Positions 12,528 to 25,037 of a stretch of 64,000 nucleotides of DNA are shown one piece after another. The DNA is from Ariolimax columbianus (lineage: Eukaryota > Mollusca > Gastropoda > Stylommatophora > Arionidae), in assembly GCA_036924085.1 (NCBI GenBank), contig JAVGWX010000002.1, forward strand, positions 84,686,704-84,750,703, read 5' to 3'. Position numbers and translations under genes: made by a program. Position 1 is the stretch's first letter; each line of letters starts with the position of its first letter. The notes below the pieces were generated by a model, which worked only from the letters and a program-made list of their open reading frames with translations, was not told the origin of the DNA and did not search any database.

Positions 12528-13390
12528 GTGAGCGGAAATGCTTTTAACTTATCCACATAATTAGTGCGTTACAATTGCAATACATTTCAAAGTGCTGAAA
12601 ATTGTCTGAACATATGATATGCTATTTGTTTACAAATCGCCTTCTACTCAGTTTTTTATTTCAGAAACATTATTTTTTCTTGTCAGTAAAATTACTTGAA
12701 AGTGAGTGGAAATGCTTTTAACTTATCCACATAATTAGTGCGTTAAAATTGCAATACATTTCAAAGTGCTGAAAATTGTTCAAACTTATAATATGCAATT
12801 TTTTTTCAAATCGCCTTCTACTCAGTTTTTTATTTTAGAAACATTGGTTTTTCTTGTTAGTAAAATTACTTGAAAGTCAGTGGAAATGCTTTTAACTTAT
12901 CCACATAATTAGTGCGTTAAAATTGCAATACATTTCAAACTGCTAAAAATTGTTCAAACTTATAATGTGCAATTTTTTTTCAAATCGCCTTCAATTTTGA
13001 TTTTAGAAACATTGGTTTTTCTTGTAAGTAAAACTACTTGAAAGTGAGCGGAAATGCTTTTAACTTATCCACATAATTAGTACGTTAAAATTGCAATACA
13101 TTTCAAAGTGCAGAAAATTGTTCAAACTTATAATATGCAATTTTTTTTCAAATCGCTTTCTACTCAATTTTTATTTTAGAAACATTGGATTTTCTGGTCA
13201 GTAAAATTACTTGAAAATCAATGGAAATGCTTTAAACATATCCACATAATTAGTGCGTTACAATTGCAATACATTTCAAAGTGCTGAAAATTGTCTGAAC
13301 TTATGATATGCTATTTTTTTACAAATCGCCTTCTACTCAGTTTTTTATTTTAGAAACATTGGTTTTTCTTGTTAGTAAAATTACTTGAAA
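12528..13390. repeat. 863-bp 5-mer HOR, copy 1
   Basis: Five monomers in order: (1) gtctgaac box with tatttgttta and aaacattatttttt; (2) gtgagtgg, ttcaaac box, gttag; (3) aaactgctaaaaattg, ataatgtgc, short cttcaattttg; (4) gtgagcgg, gtacg, gtgcagaaaattg, ggattttctgg; (5) aatcaatgg, gctttaaacatatcc. Lengths of about 173+174+168+174+174 sum to 863. Copy 1 starts with gtgagcgg and has catatgatatg near 12611, unlike copies 2 and 3. Confidence 0.93.
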
Positions 13391-14253
13391 GTCAGTGGAA
13401 ATGCTTTTAACTTATCCACATAATTAGTGCGTTACAATTGCAATACATTTCAAAGTGCTGAAAATTGTCTGAACTTATGATATGCTATTTGTTTACAAAT
13501 CACCTTCTACTCAGTTTTTTATTTCAGAAACATTATTTTTTCTTGTCAGTAAAATTACTTGAAAGTGAGTGGAAATGCTTTTAACTTATCCACATAATTA
13601 GTGCGTTAAAATTGCAATACATTTCAAAGTGCTGAAAATTGTTCAAACTTATAATATGCAATTTTTTTTCAAATCGCCTTCTACTCAGTTTTTTATTTTA
13701 GAAACATTGGTTTTTCTTGTTAGTAAAATTACTTGAAAGTCAGTGGAAATGCTTTTAACTTATCCACATAATTAGTGCGTTAAAATTGCAATACATTTCA
13801 AACTGCTAAAAATTGTTCAAACTTATAATGTGCAATTTTTTTTCAAATCGCCTTCAATTTTGATTTTAGAAACATTGGTTTTTCTTGTAAGTAAAACTAC
13901 TTGAAAGTGAGCGGAAATGCTTTTAACTTATCCACATAATTAGTACGTTAAAATTGCAATACATTTCAAAGTGCAGAAAATTGTTCAAACTTATAATATG
14001 CAATTTTTTTTCAAATCGCTTTCTACTCAATTTTTATTTTAGAAACATTGGATTTTCTGGTCAGTAAAATTACTTGAAAATCAATGGAAATGCTTTAAAC
14101 ATATCCACATAATTAGTGCGTTACAATTGCAATACATTTCAAAGTGCTGAAAATTGTCTGAACTTATGATATGCTATTTTTTTACAAATCGCCTTCTACT
14201 CATTTTTTTATTTTAGAAACATTGGTTTTTCTTGTTAGTAAAATTACTTGAAA
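13391..14253. repeat. 863-bp 5-mer HOR, copy 2
   Basis: Same five-monomer order. Diagnostic points are offset exactly 863 bp from copy 1 (gctatttgtt at 12621 and 13484; cagaaaattg at 13111 and 13974). It carries aaatcacc instead of aaatcgcc in monomer 1, shared with copy 3 but not copy 1. Confidence 0.93.
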
Positions 14254-15116
14254 GTCAGTGGAAATGCTTTTAACTTATCCACATAATTAGTGCGTTACAA
14301 TTGCAATACATTTCAAAGTGCTGAAAATTGTCTGAACTTATGATATGCTATTTGTTTACAAATCACCTTCTACTCAGTTTTTTATTTCAGAAACATTATT
14401 TTTTCTTGTCAGTAAAATTACTTGAAAGTGAGTGGAAATGCTTTTAACTTATCCACATAATTAGTGCGTTAAAATTGCAATACATTTCAAAGTGCTGAAA
14501 ATTGTTCAAACTTATAATATGCAATTTTTTTTCAAATCGCCTTCTACTCAGTTTTTTATTTTAGAAACATTGGTTTTTCTTGTTAGTAAAATTACTTGAA
14601 AGTCAGTGGAAATGCTTTTAACTTATCCACATAATTAGTGCGTTAAAATTGCAATACATTTCAAACTGCTAAAAATTGTTCAAACTTATAATGTGCAATT
14701 TTTTTTCAAATCGCCTTCAATTTTAATTTTAGAAACATTGGTTTTTCTTGTAAGTAAAACTACTTGAAAGTGAGCGGAAATGCTTTTAACTTATCCACAT
14801 AATTAGTACGTTAAAATTGCAATACATTTCAAAGTGCAGAAAATTGTTCAAACTTATAATATGCAATTTTTTTTCAAATCGCTTTCTACTCAATTTTGAT
14901 TTTAGAAACATTGGATTTTCTGGTCAGTAAAATTACTTGAAAATCAATGGAAATGCTTTAAACATATCCACATAATTAGTGCGTTACAATTGCAATACAT
15001 TTCAAAGTGCTGAAAATTGTCTGAACTTATGATATGCTATTTTTTTACAAATCGCCTTCTACTCAGTTTTTTATTTTAGAAACATTGGTTTTTCTTGTTA
15101 GTAAAATTACTTGAAA
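14254..15116. repeat. 863-bp 5-mer HOR, copy 3
   Basis: Offset is again exactly 863 bp (gctatttgtt at 14347; cagaaaattg at 14837). It shares aaatcacc with copy 2. Monomer 4 has caattttgatttt where copies 1-2 have caatttttatttt. The next monomer (15117) is of type 3, so the register jumps here. Monomers 3-5 appear once more at about 17.42-17.93 kb. Confidence 0.93.
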
Positions 15117-16555
15117 GTCAGTGGAAATGCTTTTAACTTATCCACATAATTAGTGCGTTAAAATTGCAATACATTTCAAACTGCTGAAAATTGTTCAAAC
15201 TTATAATGTGCAATTTTTTTTCAAATCGCCTTCAATTTTGATTTTAGAAACATTGGTTTTTCTTGTAAGTAAAACTACTTGAAAGTGAGCGGAAATGCTT
15301 TTAACTTATCCACATAATTTGTGCGTTACAATTGCAATACATTTCAAAGTGCTGAACATTGTCTTAGTTTATGATTGGCAATTTTTTTTAAATCGCCTTC
15401 TACTCAATTTTGATTTTTAGAAACATTGGTTTTTCTTGTTAGTAAAATTACTTGAAAGTCAGTGGAAATGCTTTTACCTTATCCACATAATTAGTGCGTT
15501 ACAATTGCAATACATTTCAAAGTGCTGAAAATTGTCTGAACTTATGATATGCTATTTTTTTACAAATCGCTTTCTACTCAATTTTGATTTTAGAAACATT
15601 GGTTTTTCTTGTCAGTAAAATTACTTGAAAGTCAGTGGAAATGCTTTTAACTTATCCACATAATTAGTACGTTAAAATTGCAATACATTTCAAAGTGCTG
15701 AAAATTGTTCAAACTTATAATATGCAATTTTTTTTCAAATCGCCTTCTACTCAGTTTTTTATTTCAGAAACATTGGTTTTTCTTGTCAGTAAAATTATTT
15801 TTTTTCAAATCGACTTTAATTTTGATTTTTAGAAACATTGGTTTTTCTTGTAAGTAAAACTACTTGAAAGTGAGCGGAAATGCTTTTAACTTATCCACAT
15901 AATTAGTGCGTTAAAATTGCAATACATTTCAAACTGCTGAAAATTGTTCAAACTTATAATGTGCAATTTTTTTTCAAATCGCCTTCAATTTTGATTTTAG
16001 AAACATTGGTTTTTCTTGTCAGTAAAATTACATGTAAGTCAGTGGAAATGCTTTTAACTTATCCACATAATTAGTGCGTTACAATTGCAATACATTTCAA
16101 AGTTCTGAAAATTGAATAAACTTATGATCTGCTATTTTTTTTCAAATCGCTTTCTACTCAATTATATTTTAGAAACATTGGATTTTCTGGTCAGTAAAAT
16201 TACTTGAAAGTCAGTGGAAATGCTTTTAACTTATCCACATAATTAGTGCGTTACAATTGCAATACATTTCAAAATTCTGAAAATTGAATAAACTTATGAT
16301 CTGCTATTTTTTTTAAAATCGCTTTCTACTCAATTTTGATTTTAGAAACATTGGTTTTTCTTGTCAGTAAAATTACTTGAAAGTCAGTGGAAATGCTTTT
16401 AACTTATCCACATAATTAGTACGTTACAATTGCAATACATTTCAAAGTGCTGAAAATTGTCTGAACTTATGATATGCTATTTTTTTACAAATCGCCTTCT
16501 TCTCAGTTTTTTATTTCAGAAACATTGGTTTTTCTTGTCAGTAAAATTACTTGAA
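14655..16555. repeat. 1.9-kb segment, copy 1 of a 2816-bp-offset duplication
   Basis: It matches 17471-19371 at a constant offset of 2816 bp: tcaaactgct at 14661/17477, cagaaaattg at 14837/17653, and the partial-duplication junction at 15791/18607. It includes the last three monomers of the 863-bp HOR, cttagtttatgattggc monomers, the 239-bp monomer, and two gaataaac-box monomers. Confidence 0.88.
15631..15869. repeat. 239-bp monomer with duplicated 3' segment (3 of 4)
   Basis: It has the same junction type as at 7091, near 15797, but the second part reads 'cgactttaattttg' and is followed by a gtgagcgg monomer rather than gtcagtgg. It shares the breakpoint with the 6.9/9.7-kb copies while sitting in a different HOR domain. 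Confidence 0.86.
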
Positions 16556-17470
16556 AGTCAGTGGAAATGCTTTTAACTTATCCACATAATTAGTGCGTTA
16601 AAATTGCAATACATTTCAAAGTGCTGAAAATTGTTCAAACTTATAATATGCAATTTTTTTTCAAATCGCCTTCTACTCAGTTTTTTATTTTAGAAACATT
16701 GGTTTTTCTTGTTAGTAAAATTACTTGAAAGTCAGTGGAAATGCTTTTAACTTATCCACATAATTAGTACGTTAAAATTGCAATACATTTCAAAGTGCTG
16801 AAAATTGTTCAAACTTATAATATGCAATTTTTTTTCAAATCGCTTTCTACTCAATTTTGATTTTAGAAACATTGGATTTTCTGGTCAGTAAAATTACTTG
16901 AAAATCAATGGAAATGCTTTTAACATATCCACATACTTAGTGCGTTACAATTGCAATACATTTCAAAGTGCTGAAAATTGTTTAAACTTATAATATGCAA
17001 TTTATTTTAGAATCGCCTTTAATTTTGATTTTAGAAACATTGGTTTTTCTAGTAAGTAAAACTACTTGAAAGTGAGCGGAAATGCTTTTAACTTATCCAC
17101 ATAATTAGTGCGTTACAATTGCAATACATTTCAAAGTGCTGAACATTGTCTTAGTTTATGATCGGCAATTTTTTTTCAAATCGCCTTCTACTCAATTTTG
17201 ATTTTAGAAACATTGGTTTTTCTTGTCAGTAAAATTACTTGAAAGTCAGTGGAAATGCTTTTACCTTATCCACATAATTAGTGCGTTACAATTGCAATAC
17301 ATTTCAAAGTTCTGAAAATTGTCTGAACTTATGATATGTGTTTTTTTTACAAATCGCTTTCTACTCAATTTTGATTTTAGAAACATTGGTTTTTCTTGTC
17401 AGTAAAATTACTTGAAAGTCAGTGGAAATGCTTTTAACTTATCCACATAATTAGTGCGTTACAATTGCAA
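16556..17470. repeat. Spacer between the 2816-offset copies; includes a fragment of HOR A
   Basis: The monomers at 16559, 16734 and 16907 reproduce the A-B-C order of the 521-bp HOR of domain A (gcgttaaaattg with gttag; gtacg with ggattttctgg; atcaatgg with acatatccacatactt). The third then switches to a gtttaaac box and 'tttattttagaatcgcc'. The following monomers (gtgagcgg with ttctagtaag; accttatcc with gatatgtg) match 19.96-20.4 kb at an offset of 2982 bp. Confidence 0.82.
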
Positions 17471-19371
17471 TACATTTCAAACTGCTAAAAATTGTTCAAA
17501 CTTATAATGTGCAATTTTTTTTCAAATCGCCTTCAATTTTGATTTTAGAAACATTGGTTTTTCTTGTAAGTAAAACTACTTGAAAGTGAGCGGAAATGCT
17601 TTTAACTTATCCACATAATTAGTACGTTAAAATTGCAATACATTTCAAAGTGCAGAAAATTGTTCAAACTTATAATATGCAATTTTTTTTCAAATCGCTT
17701 TCTACTCAATTTTGATTTTAGAAACATTGGATTTTCTGGTCAGTAAAATTACTTGAAAATCAATGGAAATGCTTTAAACATATCCACATAATTAGTGCGT
17801 TACAATTGCAATACATTTCAAAGTGCTGAAAATTGTCTGAACTTATGATATGCTATTTTTTTACAAATCGCCTTCTACTCAGTTTTTTATTTTAGAAACA
17901 TTGGTTTTTCTTGTTAGTAAAATTACTTGAAAGTCAGTGGAAATGCTTTTAACTTATCCACATAATTAGTGCGTTAAAATTGCAATACATTTCAAACTGC
18001 TGAAAATTGTTCAAACTTATAATGTGCAATTTTTTTTCAAATCGCCTTCAATTTTGATTTTAGAAACATTGGTTTTTCTTGTAAGTAAAACTACTTGAAA
18101 GTGAGCGGAAATGCTTTTAACTTATCCACATAATTTGTGCGTTACAATTGCAATACATTTCAAAGTGCTGAACATTGTCTTAGTTTATGATTGGCAATTT
18201 TTTTTAAATCGCCTTCTACTCAATTTTGATTTTTAGAAACATTGGTTTTTCTTGTTAGTAAAATTACTTGAAAGTCAGTGGAAATGCTTTTACCTTATCC
18301 ACATAATTAGTGCGTTACAATTGCAATACATTTCAAAGTGCTGAAAATTGTCTGAACTTATGATATGCTATTTTTTTACAAATCGCTTTCTACTCAATTT
18401 TGATTTTAGAAACATTGGTTTTTCTTGTCAGTAAAATTACTTGAAAGTCAGTGGAAATGCTTTTAACTTATCCACATAATTAGTACGTTAAAATTGCAAT
18501 ACATTTCAAAGTGCTGAAAATTGTTCAAACTTATAATATGCAATTTTTTTTCAAATCGCCTTCTACTCAGTTTTTTATTTCAGAAACATTGGTTTTTCTT
18601 GTCAGTAAAATTATTTTTTTTCAAATCGACTTTAATTTTGATTTTAGAAACATTGGTTTTTCTTGTAAGTAAAACTACTTGAAAGTGAGCGGAAATGCTT
18701 TTAACTTATCCACATAATTAGTGCGTTAAAATTGCAATACATTTCAAACTGCTGAAAATTGTTCAAACTTATAATGTGCAATTTTTTTTCAAATCGCCTT
18801 CAATTTTGATTTTAGAAACATTGGTTTTTCTTGTCAGTAAAATTACATGTAAGTCAGTGGAAATGCTTTTAACTTATCCACATAATTAGTGCGTTACAAT
18901 TGCAATACATTTCAAAGTTCTGAAAATTGAATAAACTTATGATCTGCTATTTTTTTTCAAATCGCTTTCTACTCAATTATATTTTAGAAACATTGGATTT
19001 TCTGGTCAGTAAAATTACTTGAAAGTCAGTGGAAATGCTTTTAACTTATCCACATAATTAGTGCGTTACAATTGCAATACATTTCAAAATTCTGAAAATT
19101 GAATAAACTTATGATCTGCTATTTTTTTTAAAATCGCTTTCTACTCAATTTTGATTTTAGAAACATTGGTTTTTCTTGTCAGTAAAATTACTTGAAAGTC
19201 AGTGGAAATGCTTTTAACTTATCCACATAATTAGTGCGTTACAATTGCAATACATTTCAAAGTGCTGAAAATTGTCTGAACTTATGATATGCTATTTTTT
19301 TACAAATCGCCTTCTTCTCAGTTTTTTATTTCAGAAACATTGGTTTTTCTTGTCAGTAAAATTACTTGAAA
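17471..19371. repeat. 1.9-kb segment, copy 2 of a 2816-bp-offset duplication
   Basis: This counterpart of 14655-16555 keeps the same private variants, including the shortened gattggcaat T tract followed directly by aaatcgcc. It ends near 19371, where it moves into an atcaatgg-like / acatatccacatactt monomer without the two or three monomers present after copy 1. Confidence 0.88.
18447..18684. repeat. 238-bp monomer with duplicated 3' segment (4 of 4)
   Basis: This is the counterpart of the 15631 monomer at the 2816-bp offset. It carries the same private 'cgactttaattttg', so this pair was copied together. Confidence 0.86.
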
Positions 19372-20885
19372 GTCAATGGAAATGCTTTTAACATATCCAC
19401 ATACTTAGTGCGTTACAATTGCAATACATTTCAAAGTGCTGAAAATTGTTTAAACTTATAATATGCAATTTTTTTTCAAATTGCCTTCAATTTTGATTTT
19501 AGAAACATTGGTTTTTCTTGTAAGAAAAACTACTTGAAAGTGAGCGGAAATGCTTTTAACTTATCCACATAATTAGTGCGTTACAATTGCAATACATTTC
19601 AAAGTGCTGAACAGTGTCTTAGTTTATGATCTGCTATTTTTTTTCAAATCGCGTTCTACTCAATTTTGATTTTAGAAACATTGGATTTTCTTGTTAGTAA
19701 AATTACTTGAAAGTCAGTGGAAATGCTTTTAACTTATCCACATAATTAGTGCGTTACAATTGCAATACGTTTCAAAGTGCTGAAAATTGTCTGAACTTAT
19801 GATATGCTATTTTTTTACAAATCGCTTTCTACTCAATTTTGATTTTAGAAATATTGGTTTTTCTTGTCAGTAAAATTACTTGAAAACCAGTAGAAATGCT
19901 TTTAACTTATCCACATAATTAGTACGTTAAAATTGCAATACATTTCAAAGTGCTGAAAATTGTTCAAACTTATAATATGCAATTTATTTTAGAATCGCCT
20001 TTAATTTTGATTTCAGAAACATTGGTTTTTCTAGTAAGTAAAACTACTTGAAAGTGAGTGGAAATGCTTTTAACTTATCCACATAATTAGTGCGTTACAA
20101 TTGCAATACATTTCAAAGTGCTGAACATTGTCTTAGTTTATGATCGGCAATTTTTTTTCAAATCGCCTTCTACTCAATTTTGATTTTAGAAACATTGGTT
20201 TTTCTTGTCAGTAAAATTACTTGAAAGTCAGTGGAAATGCTTTTACCTTATCCACATAATTAGTGCGTTACAATTGCAATACATTTCAAAGTTCTGAAAA
20301 TTGTCTGAACTTATGATATGTGTTTTTTTTACAAATCGCTTTCTACTCAATTTTGATTTTAGAAACATTGGTTTTTCTTGTCAGTAAAATTACTTGAAAG
20401 TCAGTGGAAATGCTTTTAACTTATCCACATAATTAGTGCGTTACAATTGCAATACATTTCAAAGTGCTGAACATTGTCTTAGTTTATGATCGGCAATTTT
20501 TTTTCAAATCGCCTTCTACTCAATTTTGATTTTAGAAACATTGGTTTTTCTTGTTAGTAAAATTACTTGAAAGTCAGTGGAAATGCTTTTACCTTTTCCA
20601 CATAATTAGTGCGTTACAATTGCAATACATTTCAAAGTGCTGAAAATTGTCTGAACTTATGATATGCTATTTTTTTACAAATCGCTTTCTACTCAATTTT
20701 GATTTTAGAAACATTGGTTTTTCTTGTCAGTAAAATTACTTGAAAGTCAGTGGAAATGCTTTTAACTTATCCACATAATTAGTACGTTAAAATTGCAATA
20801 CATTTCAAAGTGCTGAAAATTGTCTGAACTTATGATATGCTATTTTTTTACAAATCGCTTTCTACTCAATTTTGATTTTAGAAAG
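19372..20885. repeat. Segment with a remote copy at 34.9-36.4 kb (offset 15474 bp)
   Basis: From about 19.44 kb the order of private variants is: taagaaaaactac, gaacagtgtcttag, cgcgttctactc, acgtttcaaag, accagtagaaatg, tttattttagaatcgcc, ttctagtaag, gatatgtg before the T tract, accttttcc. The same order recurs at about 34.92-36.35 kb at an offset of exactly 15474 bp at two separate markers (19611/35085 and 20321/35795). The first half also recurs at about 30.4-31.0 kb. Confidence 0.87.
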
Positions 20886-22644
20886 ATTGGTTTTTCTTGT
20901 CAGTAAAATTACATGTAAGTCAGTGGAAATGCTTTTAACTTATCCACATAATTAGTGCGTTATAATGTCAATACATTTCAAAGTGCTGAAAATTGTCTGA
21001 ACTTATGATATGCTTTTTTTTTACAAATCGCTTTCTACTCAATTTTGATTTTAGAAAGATTGGTTTTTCTTGTCAGTAAAATTACTTGAAAGTCAGTGGA
21101 AATGCTTTTAACTTATCCACATAATTAGTACGTTAAAATTGCAATACATTTCAAATTGCTGAAAATTGTTTAAACTTATAATATGCAATTTTTTTTCAAA
21201 TCGCCTTCTACTCAGACTTGATTTTAGAAACATTGGTTTTTCTTGTTAGTAAAATTACTTGAAAGTCAGTGGAAATGCTTTTAACTTATCCACATAATTA
21301 GTGCGTTACAATTGCAATACATTTCAAAATTCTGAAAATTGAATAAACTTATGATCTGCTATTTTTTGTCAAATCGCTTTCTACTCAATTTTGATTTTAG
21401 AAACATTGGTTTTTCTTGTCAGTAAAATTACATGTAAGTCAGTGGAAATGCTTTTAACTTATCCACATAATTAGTGCGTTATAATGTCAATACATTTCAA
21501 AGTGCTGAAAATTGTCTGAACTTATGATATGCTATTTTTTTACAAATCGCTTTCTACTCAATTTTGATTTTAGAAAGATTGGTTTTTCTTGTCAGTAAAA
21601 TTACTTGAAAGTCAGTGGAAATGCTTTTAACTTATCCACATATTTAGTACGTTAAAATTGCAATACATTTCAAAGTGCTGAAAATTGTTTAAACTTATAA
21701 TATGCAATTTTTTTTCAAATCGCCTTCTACTCAGATTTGATTTTAGAAACATTGGTTTTTCTTGTTAGTAAAATTACTTGAAAGTCAGTGGAAATGCTTT
21801 TAACTTATCCACATAATTAGTGCGTTACAATTGCAATACATTTCAAAGTGCTGAACATTGTCTTAGTTTATGATCGGCAATTTTTTTTCAAATCGCCTTC
21901 TACTCAATTTTGATTTTAGAAACATTGGTTTTTCTTGTTAGTAAAATTACTTGAAAGTCAATGGAAATGCTTTTACCTTATCCACATAATTAGTGCGTTA
22001 CAATTGCAATACATTTCAAAGTGCTGAAAATTGTTCAAACTTATAATACGCAATTTTTTTTTCAAATCGCCTTCAATTTTGATTTTAGAAACATTGGTTT
22101 TTCTTGTCAGTAAAATTACATGTAAGTCAGTGGAAATGCTTTTAACTTATCCACATAATTAGTGCGTTATAATGTCAATACATTTCAAAGTGCTGAAAAT
22201 TGTCTGAACTTATGATATGCTATTTTTTTACAAATCGCTTTCTACTCAATTTTGATTTTAGAAAGATTGGTTTTTCTTGTCAGTAAAATTACTTGAAAGT
22301 CAGTGGAAATGCTTTTAACTTATCCACATAATTAGTGCGTTAAAATTGCAATACATTTCAAAGTGCTGAAAATTGTTTAAACTTATAATATGCAATTTTT
22401 TGTCAAATCGCTTTCTACTCAATTTTGATTTTAGAAACATTGGATTTTCTGGTCAGTAAAATTACTTGAAAGTCAATGGAAATGCTTTTAACTTATCCAC
22501 ATAATTAGTGCGTTACAATTGCAATACATTTCAAAGTGTTGAAAATTGTCTGAACTTATGATATGCTATTTTTTTACAAATCGCTTTCTACTCAATTTTG
22601 ATTTTAGAAACATTGGTTTTTCTTGTCAGTAAAATTACTTGAAA
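20886..22644. repeat. Mosaic region with a 519-bp 3-mer (about 1.8 copies)
   Basis: Units start at 20919 and 21438 (519 bp): a gttataatgtc monomer with gaaagattgg, a gtacg/tttaaac monomer with 'ctactcaga(c/t)ttg', then a third monomer that differs between copies (gaataaac box versus cttagtttatgatcggc box). The stretch 22.16-22.69 kb recurs at 43.95-44.49 kb at an offset of 21795 bp. Satellite throughout, no gene. Confidence 0.8.
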
Positions 22645-23835
22645 GTCAGTGGAAATGCTTTTAACTTATCCACATAATTAGTACGTTAAAATTGCAAAAC
22701 ATTTCAAAGTGCAGAAAATTGTTTAAACTTATAATATGCAATTTTTTTTCAAATCGCCTTTAATTTTGATTTTAGAAACATTGGTTTTTCTAGTAAGTAA
22801 AACTACTTGAAAGTGAGCGGAAATGCTTTTAACTTATCCACATAATTAGTGCGTTACAATTGCAATACATTTCAAAGTGCTGAACATTGTCTTAGTTTAT
22901 GATCGGCAATTTTTTTTCAAATCGCCTTCTACTCAATTTTGATTTTAGAAACATTGGTTTTTCTTGTTAGTAAAATTACTTGAAAGTCAGTGGAAATGCT
23001 TTTACCTTTTCCACATAATTAGTGCGTTACGATTGCAATACATTTCAAAGTGCTGAAAATTGTTTAAACGTATAATATGCAATTTTTTTTAAAATCGCTT
23101 TCTACTCAATTTTGATTTTAGAAACATTGGATTTTGTTGTCAGTAAAATTACATGTAAGTCAGTGGAAATGCTTTTAACTTATCCACATAATTAGTGCGT
23201 TATAATGTCAATACATTTCAAAGTGCTGAAAATTGTCTGAACTTATGATATGCTATTTTTTTACAAATCGCTTTCTACTCAATTTTGATTTTAGAAAGAT
23301 TGGTTTTTCTTGTCAGTAAAATTACTTGAAAGTCAGTGGAAATGCTTTTAACTTATCCACATAATTAGTGCGTTAAAATTGCAATACATTTCAAAGTGCT
23401 GAAAATTGTTTAAACGTATAATATGCAATTTTTTTTCAAATCGCTTTCTACTCAATTTTGATTTTAGAAACATTGGATTTTCTTGTCAGTAAAATTACAT
23501 GTAAGTCAGTGGAAATGCTTTTAACTTATCCACATAATTAGTGCGTTACAATTGCAATACATTTCAAAGTGCTGAACATTGTCTTAGTTTATGATCGGCA
23601 ATTTTTTTTCAAATCGCCTTCTACTCAATTTTGATTTTAGAAACATTGGTTTTTCTTGTTAGTAAAATTACTTGAAAGTCAATGGAAATGCTTTTACCTT
23701 ATCCACATAATTAGTGCGTTACAATTGCAATACATTTCAAAGTGCTGAAAATTGTTCAAACTTATAATACGCAATTTTTTTTTCAATTTTGATTTTAGAA
23801 ACATTGGTTTTTCTTGTCAGTAAAATTACTTGAAA
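22645..23835. repeat. 1202-bp 7-mer HOR, copy 1 (1191 bp)
   Basis: Seven monomers in order: gtacg with gcaaaacatttc and gtgcagaaaattg; gtgagcgg with cttagtttatgatcggc; accttttcc with gttacgattg and tttaaacgtat; gttataatgtc with gaaagattgg; gcgttaaaattg with tttaaacgtat; a second cttagtttatgatcggc; gtcaatgg with ataatacgc. The 11-bp shortfall relative to copy 2 is a single deletion near 23775, where the T tract runs straight into caattttg. Confidence 0.9.
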
Positions 23836-25037
23836 GTCAGTGGAAATGCTTTTAACTTATCCACATAAATAGTACGTTAAAATTGCAAAACATTTCAAAG
23901 TGCAGAAAATTGTTTAAACTTATAATATGCAATTTTTTTTCAAATCGCCTTTAATTTTGATTTTAGAAACATTGGTTTTTCTAGTAAGTAAAACTACTTG
24001 AAAGTGAGCGGAAATGCTTTTAACTTATCCACATAATTAGTGCGTTACAATTGCAATACATTTCAAAGTGCTGAACATTGTCTTAGTTTATGATCGGCAA
24101 TTTTTTTTCAAATCGCCTTCTACTCAATTTTGATTTTAGAAACATTGGTTTTTCTTGTTAGTAAAATTACTTGAAAGTCAGTGGAAATGCTTTTACCTTT
24201 TCCACATAATTAGTGCGTTACGATTGCAATACATTTCAAAGTGCTGAAAATTGTTTAAACGTATAATATGCAATTTTTTTAAAAATCGCTTTCTACTCAA
24301 TTTTGATTTTAGAAACATTGGATTTTGTTGTCAGTAAAATTACATGTAAGTCAGTGGAAATGCTTTTAACTTATCCACATAATTAGTGCGTTATAATGTC
24401 AATACATTTCAAAGTGCTGAAAATTGTCTGAACTTATGATATGCTATTTTTTTACAAATCGCTTTCTACTCAATTTTGATTTTAGAAAGATTGGTTTTTC
24501 TTGTCAGTAAAATTACTTGAAAGTCAGTGGAAATGCTTTTAACTTATTCACATAATTAGTACGTTAAAATTGCAATACATTTCAAAGTGCTGAAAATTGT
24601 TTAAACGTATAATATGCAATTTTTTTTCAAATCGCTTTGTACTCAATTTTGATTTTAGAAACATTGGATTTTCTTGTCAGTAAAATTACATGTAAGTCAG
24701 TGGAAATGCTTTTAACTTATCCACATAATTAGTGCGTTACAATTGCAATACATTTCAAAGTGCTGAACATTGTCTTAGTTTATGATCGGCAATTTTTTTT
24801 CAAATCGCCTTCTACTCAATTTTGATTTTAGAAACATTGGTTTTTCTTGTTAGTAAAATTACTTGAAAGTCAATGGAAATGCTTTTACCTTATCCACATA
24901 ATTAGTGCGTTACAATTGCAATACATTTCAAAGTGCTGAAAATTGTTCAAACTTATAATACGCAATTTTTTTTTCAAATCGCCTTCAATTTTGATTTTAG
25001 AAACATTGGTTTTTCTTGTCAGTAAAATTACTTGAAA
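23836..25037. repeat. 1202-bp 7-mer HOR, copy 2
   Basis: Same monomer order; markers lie at 23885 (gcaaaac) and 24222 (gattgc). Copy 2 carries ttattcacat and gtacg near 24546, and ctttgtactc near 24636, as private changes. It retains the full caaatcgccttcaa after the T tract near 24975. Confidence 0.9.
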
